Shown: positions 52,084 to 61,680, numbered from the stretch's first letter. The stretch is DNA of 64,000 nucleotides from Candidatus Protochlamydia phocaeensis (GCF_001545115.1 NZ_FCNU01000002.1:62001-126000), one strand, 5' to 3'. Numbers and translations are program-made. Notes: generated from the sequence alone by a model not told the origin.

Positions 52084-53226
52084 CTAGTGCTTTCCGGACG
52101 CGCTCTTGTTTATCAATTCTATCAATTCGCTTTTTAGCACTTTAGACAAAGCGGAGCGTGGAATGAAAGGCAGATGATGCACAGCACGGATACGCTCAAA
52201 AGGCAAAACTGTCTGCCCAAACCGTTCGATAATGGTAGCAGCCACAGAAACCGGACAATTGGCAGCAGCCAAATGCACGGCATGCCCTAATCTGGAATCA
52301 GGCATAGCGACCAACGTCATTTCTTGCCCGATATTTAGCTGCAGGCAAATTGTTTGCAAATGCGATTCCAATCGAGCTAAGTCGACGCTTTCTCCTCCCA
52401 CTTTAATAAGGGCATCCGTTCGCCCCTCTATTATCAATGAGCCCTCTTGCACGTTCCCTCGGTCTTCTCCAATAAACCAGCCGTCTATTTTAGGGTCAAA
52501 AAACCGAATGCGCGTCCCTTCAAAATAAGCGTAAACGCTCAAAAGCGAAGCCCCCTTAAAGGCAAGCCGTTCCTCTTGTTGTTGAGCCTGTACATGCGAC
52601 AGGAGACGCAAAGGCGGATAGCCAGCCTCGTTCCAGCTTTCCAAGGGTGCGGTCGCTACTTGAGACGCGCACTCGGTCAGGCCATAGCTTGGCAAAAGAG
52701 GCCAGCCCAAGGCAATTCCCTTTTTATAGAGCTCGGGCAAAAGCCGCCCTCCTCCAATAATGACAGCGCGCAAAGAAGGCGGCGCTTGCAATCCTAATTG
52801 AATCAGATCATACAATTGCGCCGGCACTAAAGAAGCCAGTGTTCCTTTAACCGCTTGAGTAAAATTACAGAAGGAGGGCGCTTGCCATTTCGGACAATGC
52901 GCGTTGAAATCATAGATATCCGCTCCGCTTAGATAGCTGCGCGCCCAAATCCCCAAGCCTCCGACATGAAAGGAAGGCAAAGCCAGAACCCAGCGATCGA
53001 AAGAAGAGCTGTTTAAATGCTGGTTAATAGCCTGGGCCGAAGCCAATAAGGCCTTTTTAGACAATCCCACCCATTTTAGGCTTGTCGATCCCGAAGTGGC
53101 AAGCCAAACATGCCCCGGCCACGAGCCGGCAAAGGAGAGAATTTGCTGGTATTTTTTTTGTTCTTCCTGTGCATAGGCAGGATTGAGAAGTACATGGGAG
53201 TCCAGGCTGGTCCAATCAATTTTCAT
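52084..53226 (-). CDS. menE: O-succinylbenzoate-CoA ligase
   Basis: MenE activates o-succinylbenzoate with ATP and CoA. The 380-residue ANL-family enzyme has the P-loop-like LATSGSTSLKWV, the segment PSYGLTECASQVAT, a GEDRG motif, and the C-terminal domain with PRSALSKVLKSEL, whose lysine corresponds to the adenylation lysine. It is shorter than typical MenE (about 450-490 residues). It starts one base after the menC stop, last gene of a menB-menA-menC-menE unit. Confidence 0.92.
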   Translation of the reverse strand: MKIDWTSLDSHVLLNPAYAQEEQKKYQQILSFAGSWPGHVWLATSGSTSLKWVGLSKKALLASAQAINQHLNSSSFDRWVLALPSFHVGGLGIWARSYLSGADIYDFNAHCPKWQAPSFCNFTQAVKGTLASLVPAQLYDLIQLGLQAPPSLRAVIIGGGRLLPELYKKGIALGWPLLPSYGLTECASQVATAPLESWNEAGYPPLRLLSHVQAQQQEERLAFKGASLLSVYAYFEGTRIRFFDPKIDGWFIGEDRGNVQEGSLIIEGRTDALIKVGGESVDLARLESHLQTICLQLNIGQEMTLVAMPDSRLGHAVHLAAANCPVSVAATIIERFGQTVLPFERIRAVHHLPFIPRSALSKVLKSELIELINKSASGKH

Positions 53227-53227
53227 T

Positions 53228-54175
53228 TTATAGCAATTCTTTCCACGTTAATTTGGCAAGTTCGGTCTCAAACGCCTCGGGCAGTTCAAAGACAGGCCCC
53301 TTCCAAGAGAAATGTTGACTGAATGAGTTGGGAAGATAAACACGATGCGATAATAAACCGTGCCGCTCTTTTCTTTCAGGATCCACTTGTGAAGCGGCAT
53401 AAGCAGCAGCTACTTGATCCAGCGGATGGCCAAGATAAGATGTCACAATTTTGCGCTGGTTGCCCTTTTTCCGCCACTCCTGTTCCGGTTGAACAGCAGG
53501 CTTAAAAATGAGCACTTTTGCCGCTTCGGGCCGATTAACGGCTGACTGGACTTGCCGATCGCAGGCAAGCGTCCACCCTTCCATTTGTATAGCCTCCCAC
53601 GGCTTGTTTTGAAAAGGAAACGGATCTTCGATAAAGTCCATAGCAGTCTTTAAGGAAGAAATAAGGGAGAGAAAAGAGCGGAAAGAAGCTTCTGTTAGGC
53701 ATTCATTGAAATCTAGCCGTAGGGCAAGCGAAGTTCCTTCAAAAAGCCTAACCAGTTGGCCGGCCTCTTGCTTGGGATCCCGTCCCACCTTTATTTTTAC
53801 ATGCGTGTAGCCTTGCAGCTTAATTTCGCTCACCATTTCTTTTGAAGCCGCCGTTATATTTGTCAGCAGATAGTGGCTCAAAGGAATGTGCGCGGCGCGA
53901 ACTAAAGGCTCTTTTTTTTCTCTTGCCTCAGCATCCAAGCGGGCGAGGGCCAACGTGCAATGCGTCAAGGGAGTCGCTCCTCCCTTTTTTAGCGCTTCTA
54001 GCTGAGCCTCCAAAGGCAAATCGCCTAATTCCGGCCAAGGATGACAGTCGGCATAACCGATTTTATTCTTATCAAAATATACGCGCACTAATGCGCCTGA
54101 CCGGCAAGTTTGCGAGGAGCGCGACTGAAGCGATCCGCTTGCATAAAGCTCATAAAGCGAATAATCGATCTTCAT
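53228..54175 (-). CDS. menC: O-succinylbenzoate synthase
   Basis: MenC dehydrates SHCHC to o-succinylbenzoate. The 315-residue enolase-superfamily protein shows the catalytic lysine motif VKIKVGRDPK, the metal ligands in LRLDFNECL and DFIEDPFPF, then LACDRQ, and a second lysine segment VLIFKPAVQPE. The ATG overlaps the end of menA as ATGA, so translation is coupled. This gene lies in the men cluster, which separates it from other enolase-superfamily enzymes. Confidence 0.93.
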   Translation of the reverse strand: MKIDYSLYELYASGSLQSRSSQTCRSGALVRVYFDKNKIGYADCHPWPELGDLPLEAQLEALKKGGATPLTHCTLALARLDAEAREKKEPLVRAAHIPLSHYLLTNITAASKEMVSEIKLQGYTHVKIKVGRDPKQEAGQLVRLFEGTSLALRLDFNECLTEASFRSFLSLISSLKTAMDFIEDPFPFQNKPWEAIQMEGWTLACDRQVQSAVNRPEAAKVLIFKPAVQPEQEWRKKGNQRKIVTSYLGHPLDQVAAAYAASQVDPERKERHGLLSHRVYLPNSFSQHFSWKGPVFELPEAFETELAKLTWKELL

Positions 54176-55095
54176 GAGAATAGACAGGCTGCAGTCAAAG
54201 CCAATCCGAATGCGACCATGCTCATCACGCTTCCCACAAAAAATTCATTGTATTTTGCACTTGGCTCTGTCGTCCATATGGACTGCACTGTGCGATAGGC
54301 TATCGGAAGCGCCGCTAAAGGCAGTAGCGCTAAAAGCAGCTTGCCTTTAAGCGCCCATAGACCTCCCATTGCAAAAGGAGCGAGCAGTAAAAAAGCGATC
54401 TCTAGCCGGCCAAATGTTGCGCCAAAACGCACAGCCAACGTGCGTTTATTGATTTTTGCATCGCTTTGAATGTCCCTCAAATTATTAATGGCGCATGGAA
54501 CAATAGCCAGCAGCCCTAATTGAGTCGCGGCAAGCAAACAATCGATGTCAACGGATTTTGTTTGAAGATAATAAACAGCGGAGGTGCTGACTAATCCATA
54601 AAAAATAAAAATAAAGGGTTCAGCCAACCCATGATAGGCAAGCGGCATAGGTCCGCCCGTATAGAGATAGCCGCAAGCTGACGCAATGATTAAAATAAAT
54701 AAGAAAGGCCAGCCGCCAGCCAGAATCAGCGGGATCCCCATTAGCAGTGCGCAGGCAAAAAAGAAAAAGCCGCCTTTCAATACCTGTTGAAAAGACAGCA
54801 AGCCCGCTTGAGTCACCCTCAAGAATCCCACACGTTCAGCCGTATCAGCCCCCTTTTTATAATCCAGCGCATCATTAATGTAGTTAGTTCCCACTTGAAG
54901 GCACAAGGAACATAAAAACACAAGCGTGGACAATGTCCAATCAATGCGTTCGACTCGTCCAAAAGCTAATGCGGTGCCCACCAAAACAGGAATCAAGCAA
55001 ATCGGCAATGTTTTGGGTCGCGAAGCTAACAGCCAAGGCTTAAGACATTCCAGCTCCCTTTTAATCGTTAAGAAAGAAGATTGATTGTCTCTCAT
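54172..55095 (-). CDS. menA: 1,4-Dihydroxy-2-naphthoate polyprenyltransferase
   Basis: MenA attaches the polyprenyl tail to DHNA in the membrane. The 307-residue protein has about nine hydrophobic segments and the two UbiA-type aspartate motifs: NYINDALDYKKGAD and NNLRDIQSDAKINKRTLAVR. The N-terminal region LLASRPKTLPICLIPVLVGT is typical of MenA. It starts 14 bases after menB and its stop overlaps the menC start by the ATGA pattern. Confidence 0.95.
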   Translation of the reverse strand: MRDNQSSFLTIKRELECLKPWLLASRPKTLPICLIPVLVGTALAFGRVERIDWTLSTLVFLCSLCLQVGTNYINDALDYKKGADTAERVGFLRVTQAGLLSFQQVLKGGFFFFACALLMGIPLILAGGWPFLFILIIASACGYLYTGGPMPLAYHGLAEPFIFIFYGLVSTSAVYYLQTKSVDIDCLLAATQLGLLAIVPCAINNLRDIQSDAKINKRTLAVRFGATFGRLEIAFLLLAPFAMGGLWALKGKLLLALLPLAALPIAYRTVQSIWTTEPSAKYNEFFVGSVMSMVAFGLALTAACLFS

Positions 55096-55109
55096 AAATC
55101 CTTATCCGA

Positions 55110-55943
55110 TTAAGGTAAACGCGTAAATTGGTTAAAATTCGGCTTGCGTTTTTCTAAAAACGCTTGTTTGCCCTCTTGAGCTTCTTCAGTCATGTAATAG
55201 AGCATGGTGGCATTTCCGGCTAAATCTAATAATCCTACTTGACCGTCGCAATCGGCATTTAAGCAAGCCTTTAAACAACGGAGAGCGAGCGGTGAATGCT
55301 GCAAAATTTCGCGACACCATTTCAGCGTTTCCTTTTCTAAATCCGCCAAAGGAACGACGCAATTTACCAACCCCATTTCTAAAGCTTCCTGGGCATTATA
55401 CTGCCGGCACAAATACCAAATTTCACGCGCTTTTTTCTGGCCAACAATGCGGGCTAAATAACTACTGCCTAACCCCCCGTCAAAAGAACCAACACGAGGA
55501 CCGACTTGCCCGAAGCGGGCATTGTCTGCCGCAAGGGTTAAATCGCATACCACATGCAAGACATGTCCTCCCCCAATTGCATAGCCGGCCACCATGGCAA
55601 TCACAGGCTTGGGCAAAGAACGGATTTGCTTCTGCAAGTCTAAGACATTTAGACGAGGGATGCCGTCACGTCCGAGATAGCCTTCTTCTCCCCTTACTCG
55701 CTGGTCGCCGCCCGAACAAAAGGCGTCCGGCCCTTCACCTGTTAAAATAATTACTCCAATGCTCGGATCATTACGGCAAATCTCAAAAGCTTCTTGCATC
55801 TCTTCTATTGTTTCAGGGCGAAAAGCATTGCGCACGTGCGGACGATTAATCGTAATTTTGGCGATTCCATCCTCTGTTTTTTCGAATCGGATGTCTTCGT
55901 AGGTTTTAATTGCTGTCCATAGAGAAGGAATGGTTTGCATCAT
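55110..55943 (-). CDS. menB: 1,4-Dihydroxy-2-naphthoyl-CoA synthase
   Basis: MenB cyclises o-succinylbenzoyl-CoA. The crotonase-family protein has [20 protein letters not shown], the oxyanion segment [14 protein letters not shown], the [21 protein letters not shown] stretch split across its helices, and [20 protein letters not shown], typical of MenB rather than other crotonases. I chose ATG 55943 (277 residues) with GAGG before it; the frame also allows a TTG at 55952 and an ATG at 55940. It is the first gene of the menBACE unit. Confidence 0.95.
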   Translation of the reverse strand: MMQTIPSLWTAIKTYEDIRFEKTEDGIAKITINRPHVRNAFRPETIEEMQEAFEICRNDPSIGVIILTGEGPDAFCSGGDQRVRGEEGYLGRDGIPRLNVLDLQKQIRSLPKPVIAMVAGYAIGGGHVLHVVCDLTLAADNARFGQVGPRVGSFDGGLGSSYLARIVGQKKAREIWYLCRQYNAQEALEMGLVNCVVPLADLEKETLKWCREILQHSPLALRCLKACLNADCDGQVGLLDLAGNATMLYYMTEEAQEGKQAFLEKRKPNFNQFTRLP

Positions 55944-56478
55944 ATGAATCAAGCCTCGTTATTAAATGCTTTAGAAATTGTCTCCTAGATTATATAGAGA
56001 AGCGCTGATTAAAGGTAAAGATTAGAGTATAGCCCCCCTTATAATTGCCTATCCCTGCCTCCTCGTCTCTCTTTTAGAGACTATCGTCGCATTCAAGCCA
56101 TTAGAAGATTTCTAACAAACTCAACAATTTATTAATAAGAAATAATTTAAAAATCTAAAAAGTTAAGAATATAAAAATGTTTTTACTTTTTAGATGTATA
56201 AAAATTAATTTAAAAAAAATGTAAATTATTTTTACAAAAAAAATTAAATTAATGAAACCAACATTTTTTACAAAACAAAATAATTTTTTATAAAAAAATC
56301 AAAAATCATTTATTTTCTCTAAAAATCAAATAAAATTTAAGTCAAAAACATAAAAATAGTTTATTAACAACAGATAAAAAACTCATATATTATTGACAAA
56401 AAGCCTATTTTTTGGTAAAATATTATTATAAACTTTTAGTAAAAACCATATTAATAAAGCATTAAGAAAAAGGAAATT
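55944..56478. other. AT-rich intergenic spacer between menB and the inserted gene
   Basis: From about 56100 the spacer is extremely rich in A and T. It carries the strong promoter at 56393-56421 for the plus-strand gene. No coding frame, RNA gene or repeat was recognised. The menB promoter must also lie here or the menB unit is read from farther away. Confidence 0.55.
56393..56421 (+). promoter_or_regulatory. Near-consensus promoter of the coiled-coil/Inc-like gene
   Basis: TTGACA at 56393-56398 and TAAAAT at 56416-56421 are separated by exactly 17 bases. The -35 is perfect and the -10 differs by one base. The stretch before it is very AT-rich and could act as an UP element. The gene's ATG is 58 bases downstream with AAAGGAAATT before it. 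Confidence 0.78.
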
Positions 56479-58134
56479 ATGAATACATCAATTCATTCCC
56501 ATCAAAGTTACCAGGGAATTGAAGGGTTTTCTCTTTCCAAATCTGCATCCGCCAATCCGGGATTGCAGAGCGGTCAAGGAATTCAAGATAAGCAAATTGT
56601 GGGATCCCAGATTTGCAATACTATTAAAAATGTGGCTATTGCAGCTGTTGCTCTAAAGAATGCAACTGAGTTTGCCTCTCATAGAGGGATGCGCTTTTTA
56701 ACAGCAGGAACGACGCTTGCGACGGGCTTAAGCTCCCTCTATACCGGCAATATCATGACTGGTTTGACATTTACAGCCATTGGCGCCAAAGAAATGTATA
56801 ACATGTTTGGCACCAACTATGACGAGTCTGAAGTCAAGCGTTTGATTGGCGATACGCAAGCGGGCATTAAAATGATCCAAACGCTTGAAGAAGCGAACGG
56901 AAAATCCTACGAAATTGTCAACGGCAATTTAGGCATTGTTAATACGAATTTGCAAGAATTGAAATCTCGCATGGAAAACATTCGCTCATTAGCAGTGGAA
57001 GGAAGCCAAAAATTAGAAGAGCAAAAAACCAAGACAACCAAGCTGTACCAAGAAGCGGAAGCGCTCTTTTTAAAAGCGCAAGTTTCTTTTGCTGACAGCA
57101 AGGAAAGCATTAATCAATCAGATAATCTGTTCGAAAAAGCTTTAAAGCGTTTTTCTAAAGTCATTGACATTGCACAAGAAGAAGTCTCTGAATTAAATGC
57201 CGAAGAGAAAGTTAATCTATTTGCCACTGAAGCCAAAGATGCGTACGAAGAATGCTTAGCAGCTAGATCCGTCCTTCAGCAATCGGGCCAGTCATTAGAT
57301 GAAGGCATGAAGATTCTCGAGCAAGCGATTTCCAAGTATAATGAAGCGTCTATGGAAGCTGGTAAAACAGACGAATTAGCCAAGCATGAATTGGAAGCGA
57401 TTGCAAGAGAAGCCGATACTCAGAAGATCGAAGAAGAGACCCAAGAGAAAATCGACGAAATGCAAAGCGAGCTTAACCTCATTAAAGCCCGGCATCAAGA
57501 TAAAGCGCTCTTATTAGAGGCCGCAAGTGAAGACCTAGAAGAAGCCCAGCAATTGCTCGATCAGCAATGGGGAACTTTTAGCATTATAGTTGGCGGCGGA
57601 CTTGGCGCCCTTGGCGGCGGTGCAATGTTTGGAGGACTTGGAACGGTGGGTGGCATAGCTGTTGGAGCCAAGCTGGTTCACGAACGCCATAAAATTGGCG
57701 AGTTCATATTCGGCGCAGATCCAGAACCTGCTCCTCAAGCAACTCCGAAAAACCCCGTTCAATTTGAGTTCAATGCTCACTCGACAGGTTTTTGGGGAAG
57801 ATTCATTGAAAAACGCCAATCTTATACGGCTGGTAAAGTCAGCGTTGACGTAGGCAATGGCGAGCAGATGTCTGTGAAGTTTAACTTAAATGACAAAAGC
57901 AAGATCAGCAAAAAAGATCTCGAGAAAGTGGCTAGTCGCTTACTTAACAATCTTAGAGACAACAAAGTCTCAGCTGAACACTGTTTAAAAGTCATCGATC
58001 AATTGCAGAACATGTATGTCGAACGCGATAAGAAGCATAAAGCTTCCATCGGATTTGTTTCTCAGAAGGACGCTGTTTACTTCAACGAGTTGAAGCGCAA
58101 ATGCGAGAGCCGTTTGCAAAAAGCAAGCAAATAA
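56479..58134 (+). CDS. Coiled-coil protein with Gly-rich hydrophobic segment, inserted in the men cluster
   Basis: The 551-residue product has a hydrophobic region near residues 50-110 (KNVAIAAVALKNATEF and onward), a long Glu/Lys-rich coiled coil at about 120-370, a Gly-rich hydrophobic hairpin near 375-405 (IIVGGGLGALGGGAMFGGLG and onward), and a polar C-terminal domain of about 130 residues. Two hydrophobic segments around a small loop recall chlamydial inclusion-membrane proteins and translocator-like proteins, but no known family is identified. It has its own strong promoter and terminator and runs opposite to all the flanking men genes, so it is an independent unit placed between menH and menB. 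Confidence 0.75.
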   Translation: MNTSIHSHQSYQGIEGFSLSKSASANPGLQSGQGIQDKQIVGSQICNTIKNVAIAAVALKNATEFASHRGMRFLTAGTTLATGLSSLYTGNIMTGLTFTAIGAKEMYNMFGTNYDESEVKRLIGDTQAGIKMIQTLEEANGKSYEIVNGNLGIVNTNLQELKSRMENIRSLAVEGSQKLEEQKTKTTKLYQEAEALFLKAQVSFADSKESINQSDNLFEKALKRFSKVIDIAQEEVSELNAEEKVNLFATEAKDAYEECLAARSVLQQSGQSLDEGMKILEQAISKYNEASMEAGKTDELAKHELEAIAREADTQKIEEETQEKIDEMQSELNLIKARHQDKALLLEAASEDLEEAQQLLDQQWGTFSIIVGGGLGALGGGAMFGGLGTVGGIAVGAKLVHERHKIGEFIFGADPEPAPQATPKNPVQFEFNAHSTGFWGRFIEKRQSYTAGKVSVDVGNGEQMSVKFNLNDKSKISKKDLEKVASRLLNNLRDNKVSAEHCLKVIDQLQNMYVERDKKHKASIGFVSQKDAVYFNELKRKCESRLQKASK

Positions 58135-58156
58135 TAGGCGACTACTCGTTCGCCCT

Positions 58157-58909
58157 TCATTGAAAGGCCAAGGAATTTGATTCCTTGGCCTTTTTCTTTT
58201 TCTCGACTCCCACTGTTTGCATAAAAGCTTGAACCACCATCTTAAACGTTTCGGGCTGCGCCCACGGCGTACGATGTCCGGCATCAGGAATAACCAGGCA
58301 AACCGATTGCGGATGCTTAAACGTTAAGCTTTGAGCAAGCGCACAATAGCGCGGATCTTTTTCCCCGACAATCCACAAAAGCGGAATGGGCAACGCTTGA
58401 ATGAGCGCTCTTAAGTCGTCTTGCCTTCCCAGTGAAGCTTTCCTCAGTAAATCGGCTAGGCGCTGCCGCTCGTAGTCTTCTTCCTTTCTATGAAAGTGAA
58501 CGGCATCCTGCAAAAAAACGTCTTGCTGGTTCCATTGCTTGATCACCTCTTTCCAAGGTTCTTTTTCGAAACGCTGCGCCCATTTTTCGTCATGGGCAAG
58601 GCGCTGCTGCTTAAGCGCGGGATCGCCCAACCCCGGATGCGCCGAAATAATCACGCCTGCTGCCCATCGAGTTGGATTTTGAATGAGCGCATGCAAGGCA
58701 AGCCTTCCGCCTAGAGAATAGCCCATGAGGATAGCTGGTTCGTTCTCCTTGGACACTCGCGCATTCAATTGCTGAGCCCATTCGGAAAAATCACTCCAAG
58801 GAAAAGAAAACAGGTCGATTCCCTTTAAATGGTCTAAGCCCAAGTCAGACCAATCGGAAGGCAACCCCAGAAAACCCGGTATGGCCCAAAGAGAATAGGG
58901 GTTTACCAT
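58157..58909 (-). CDS. menH: SHCHC synthase (alpha/beta hydrolase)
   Basis: MenH releases pyruvate from SEPHCHC to give SHCHC. The 250-residue alpha/beta hydrolase has the nucleophile elbow GYSLGGRLALH with its serine, the Asp region LWIVGEKDPRY, and the His in IPDAGHRTPWAQPETF. The start overlaps the menD stop by seven bases, so translation is coupled. The last 14 residues are Lys-rich and are encoded by the terminator of the convergent gene, so the exact C-terminus may be accidental. Confidence 0.9.
   Translation of the reverse strand: MVNPYSLWAIPGFLGLPSDWSDLGLDHLKGIDLFSFPWSDFSEWAQQLNARVSKENEPAILMGYSLGGRLALHALIQNPTRWAAGVIISAHPGLGDPALKQQRLAHDEKWAQRFEKEPWKEVIKQWNQQDVFLQDAVHFHRKEEDYERQRLADLLRKASLGRQDDLRALIQALPIPLLWIVGEKDPRYCALAQSLTFKHPQSVCLVIPDAGHRTPWAQPETFKMVVQAFMQTVGVEKKKKAKESNSLAFQ
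58163..58197 (+). terminator. Strong terminator of the inserted gene, inside the menH 3' end
   Basis: AAAGGCCAAGGAAT at 58163-58176 pairs with ATTCCTTGGCCTTT at 58180-58193 around a three-base loop, and T residues follow (TTTTTCTTTTT). It lies 29 bases after the plus-strand gene's stop and overlaps the last codons of menH on the other strand. Confidence 0.9.
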
Positions 58910-60534
58910 AATGATTTCATCTTTTTGAAAAAACGGTCTGTTGCAGCCTGATCAGGAAGCAGTTCAATCAGCCGGCCGCCTTTGCTAGGAGAGGGCTGAT
59001 TCGGAATGCGGGTCCACTTTTCATAACGCCATTTCCAAAAATCAGCCAAAGGCTTGAATTCCAACTGATGGGAATTGCGAAAGGCTTCATGGGCAAACAT
59101 GCGGGCAAAAATTTGGCCTCCGCCGTTGTTGATGACCACTACATTCGCACAAACGTCCGGCATCTGAGAGGAAATCCAAGGTGCAGCCATGTCATAAAGA
59201 GCGGTCAGATCGCCTATAATGGCCCAATTATCTTGTTCTGAAGTGCTATAACCAAGGAAAGTCGCCAACTGGCCATCGATGCCGTTGACCCCTCGATTAG
59301 CCGCCATCTTGTATTGTTTTGGCTCCCAGATAGCCGCTTGATCCCATTCACGGATAGGCAGACTGTTTCCCAAATAGACCTTAGATCCGACAGGAATAAG
59401 GGTGGATAGGCCATGGATCAAGCTTTGTTCAGCCAAAGGCTCTTCATGAAATAGCTGCTGCAAAAACTGCTGGGCCGCGCGATCGGCCTGCAGCCAAGGA
59501 AGATAATCGCCTTCCGGCTTCTTTATTCGCTGGATAGCCCATTCGAAAAACGGGTTAAGCGGCGTATAGAGGGTCTCTGCCCAGCTTAATCCCGAAAAGG
59601 GAAGCTCGCTGACCGAACACACGTGAATCGCGCCCGCTTTATCCTCTAGATCGCGCCATAAGCGGGCTGTCGGCACGCCGCCAATGCGCAAAATGCCATC
59701 GATCGGATAACCATGCGTTTCGGCTAAGCTCCAAATGCGGTCAATGACGGTCACGCGCAAGTGGGCCAGGCGCGGGTCCTCTCTTAAGCCCGAGATTCCC
59801 TCTGCATACACAGGCGCCTGTAAAGCAAGGAGAAAAGAGACCGTCCTCTCGATCTGGCTTGGATGCAAGGCCCCTACAACGACTAAAGGGCAATGGACTT
59901 TAGCCAAAAATTCTTCAAAAGCATTCCAATGGCGTCTATCCTCTGTTTTGACCGGAGAGGAAAAAGTGGTCCGAGGAAAATTATTGTCTGCTTGGATCTT
60001 TTGGCAATCGCTATCTTTGGGCTCTTCAAAGCATACATTGAGATGGGCAGGGCCTTCGCAAGACCACTTATCTAATTGGCAAAGATCGTTTCCTTCCAAA
60101 TCCTGCATGTAATGCGCATAATAGGTGTATAACCCGACTTGCTCTGCGCTTTGCGGAGCGCCTGATCCTCTATAGCGCCGCGGACGATCGGCTGTGATAA
60201 GCAGCAAAGGCAGTCCGGTGTAATACGCTTCCATGGCAGCCGGCAGCAATTCTCCTGCCGCTGTCCCGGAAGTCGTCACCACTGCAACCGGGCGCCCTGT
60301 GGCTTTAATCCGTCCTAGCGCAAAGAAAGCAGCCGAACGTTCCTCCGGCCAATAATAAATTTTGATTTGCGAAAGGCTCGCCAACGCATACACAAGCGGG
60401 GCATTGCGCGCGGCAGGAGACAAGCAGAATTCCTTCACCCCTTTTTGGATCGCTTCTTTTACTATATGCAGCGCTAAACGATTATTCAAAGGGGTTTCTA
60501 TTTCTTCTTGAGAGGGCAATAATAATGTATTCAT
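58903..60534 (-). CDS. menD: SEPHCHC synthase
   Basis: MenD joins isochorismate and 2-oxoglutarate using thiamine diphosphate. The 543-residue protein has an N-terminal thiamine-binding domain with the activating glutamate region (YWPEERSAAFFALG) and VVTTSGTAAGELLPA, and a C-terminal domain with ANRGVNGIDGQLAT and the ThDP/Mg motif GDLTALYDM followed by VVINNGGGQIF. These separate MenD from other ThDP enzymes. Its stop overlaps menH. Confidence 0.96.
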   Translation of the reverse strand: MNTLLLPSQEEIETPLNNRLALHIVKEAIQKGVKEFCLSPAARNAPLVYALASLSQIKIYYWPEERSAAFFALGRIKATGRPVAVVTTSGTAAGELLPAAMEAYYTGLPLLLITADRPRRYRGSGAPQSAEQVGLYTYYAHYMQDLEGNDLCQLDKWSCEGPAHLNVCFEEPKDSDCQKIQADNNFPRTTFSSPVKTEDRRHWNAFEEFLAKVHCPLVVVGALHPSQIERTVSFLLALQAPVYAEGISGLREDPRLAHLRVTVIDRIWSLAETHGYPIDGILRIGGVPTARLWRDLEDKAGAIHVCSVSELPFSGLSWAETLYTPLNPFFEWAIQRIKKPEGDYLPWLQADRAAQQFLQQLFHEEPLAEQSLIHGLSTLIPVGSKVYLGNSLPIREWDQAAIWEPKQYKMAANRGVNGIDGQLATFLGYSTSEQDNWAIIGDLTALYDMAAPWISSQMPDVCANVVVINNGGGQIFARMFAHEAFRNSHQLEFKPLADFWKWRYEKWTRIPNQPSPSKGGRLIELLPDQAATDRFFKKMKSLW

Positions 60535-60561
60535 GGTTATTCATTTAATGAGTTATCATAT

Positions 60562-61158
60562 TCAAATCGAGTGATTTAATCCGCAATCGAACGATTCTTT
60601 GAAGACCTTTACTATTACCAAAGAGATGCCCATAAGAGGAAAGATGGGATGGATACCCAGGCGTTTCAGCCGAGCAAAATCATTTGTCTGCCCATTCTGA
60701 GTAAAAAGATTTCCTGAGGCTCCTTTGACTGCATAGATAAATAAATTTCCTAAATGGCTTATTGCCAACCCATTCAAGGTTGCACAAATGTTAGGATTAC
60801 CGCTATAAAAACCTAAAGTAGATAAACTCGTTGCATAAATGAGCGACATGAAAGGACCCGCGCCTTGAATGAGGATTTCCCGTGTTCTCTCATTTAGACA
60901 GTTTCCTATTTTAGAAGGAAAGCCTTTAACTAGTTCTGTGGCTCCTCCTCCACAAATAGAAAGACGGATATCCGTTTCTGTTCCAGAATATAGAAGTTTG
61001 GCAGTTATAGCATGTCCCAATTCATGGAGATAGGCTCCAGGCAGCTGGGAAATGCCCTCTACCGTTTGGACAATTTGTGTCATTTTAGGAGAAGGAGACG
61101 CTCCCCATTCTATGCGCGGAATAAAATCTGAAAAATAATTTTTAAAGCTGGTTATCAT
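60562..61158 (-). CDS. Small M50-like zinc metalloprotease, intact copy
   Basis: The 198-residue protein has a HELGH zinc motif in LPGAYLHELGHAITAKLLYS and several hydrophobic segments after it (ILIQGAGPFMSLIYATSL, ICATLNGLAISHLGNLFIYA, and MGISLVIVKVF at the end), in keeping with a small membrane metalloprotease of the M50 kind. The second metal ligand would be in the NGLAISHLGN or QTNDFARLKR region; I cannot place it for certain. It sits next to a truncated paralogue and an IS element, in the gap between menF and menD. Confidence 0.65.
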   Translation of the reverse strand: MITSFKNYFSDFIPRIEWGASPSPKMTQIVQTVEGISQLPGAYLHELGHAITAKLLYSGTETDIRLSICGGGATELVKGFPSKIGNCLNERTREILIQGAGPFMSLIYATSLSTLGFYSGNPNICATLNGLAISHLGNLFIYAVKGASGNLFTQNGQTNDFARLKRLGIHPIFPLMGISLVIVKVFKESFDCGLNHSI

Positions 61159-61264
61159 GGATGATCTCCCCTGCTAACTTCATGCTAACGGACTATTGTC
61201 GAATTGCTAATTATAAGCTAGTATGAATTTAATATTTTTTCTTAAAAAGTTATCCTATTATGCT

Positions 61265-61680
61265 CTAGCGGCCTAATCCATACTCCAAAGCGTCCTTAAA
61301 AATCTTTACAGCGACTAATGAGATGCCCATAATGGGAAAAATGGGGTGGATGCCTAATTTCCTTAGCTGAGCAAAGTCATTTGTCTGCCCATTTTCTGTA
61401 TAGTTATTTCCGATCATTGCTAAGGCCGCATAGCCCAACAGATTGCTTAGATGACCTATCGCCAATCCATTCAAAGAGAGGCAAGTATTTAGATCACCGC
61501 TATAAAACCCTAAAGCAGACAAGCCTGTCGCATAAACAACACTGGCTAGCGGGCCTGAGCCTTCAATAATGATTTCCCTTGCTCTCTCGCTCAAGTATTT
61601 TCCCATTTTAGAAGGAGAGGTTTAAAAAAAAACTCTTGTTCCGCCTCCGCCATCAATAGATAGATGAATTTCCGTATCCG
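61265..61680 (-). pseudogene. Truncated M50-like copy cut by the IS element
   Basis: The 113 residues read from ATG 61606 match the C-terminal half of the neighbour (for example TENGQTNDFAQL against TQNGQTNDFARL). Homology continues upstream in the same frame to the IS end at 61680 (PDTEIHLSIDGGGGTR against TETDIRLSICGGGATE), but a TAA at 61622-61624 following a run of nine T interrupts it. The HELGH part is missing because the IS begins before it. This is a broken duplicate of the 60562-61158 gene. Confidence 0.8.

Noticed and set aside
61265-61606. The 113-residue M50-like frame as a functional small gene
   Set aside because: Homology continues upstream of its ATG through a stop codon to the IS end, showing it is the remains of a longer gene without its HELGH motif.
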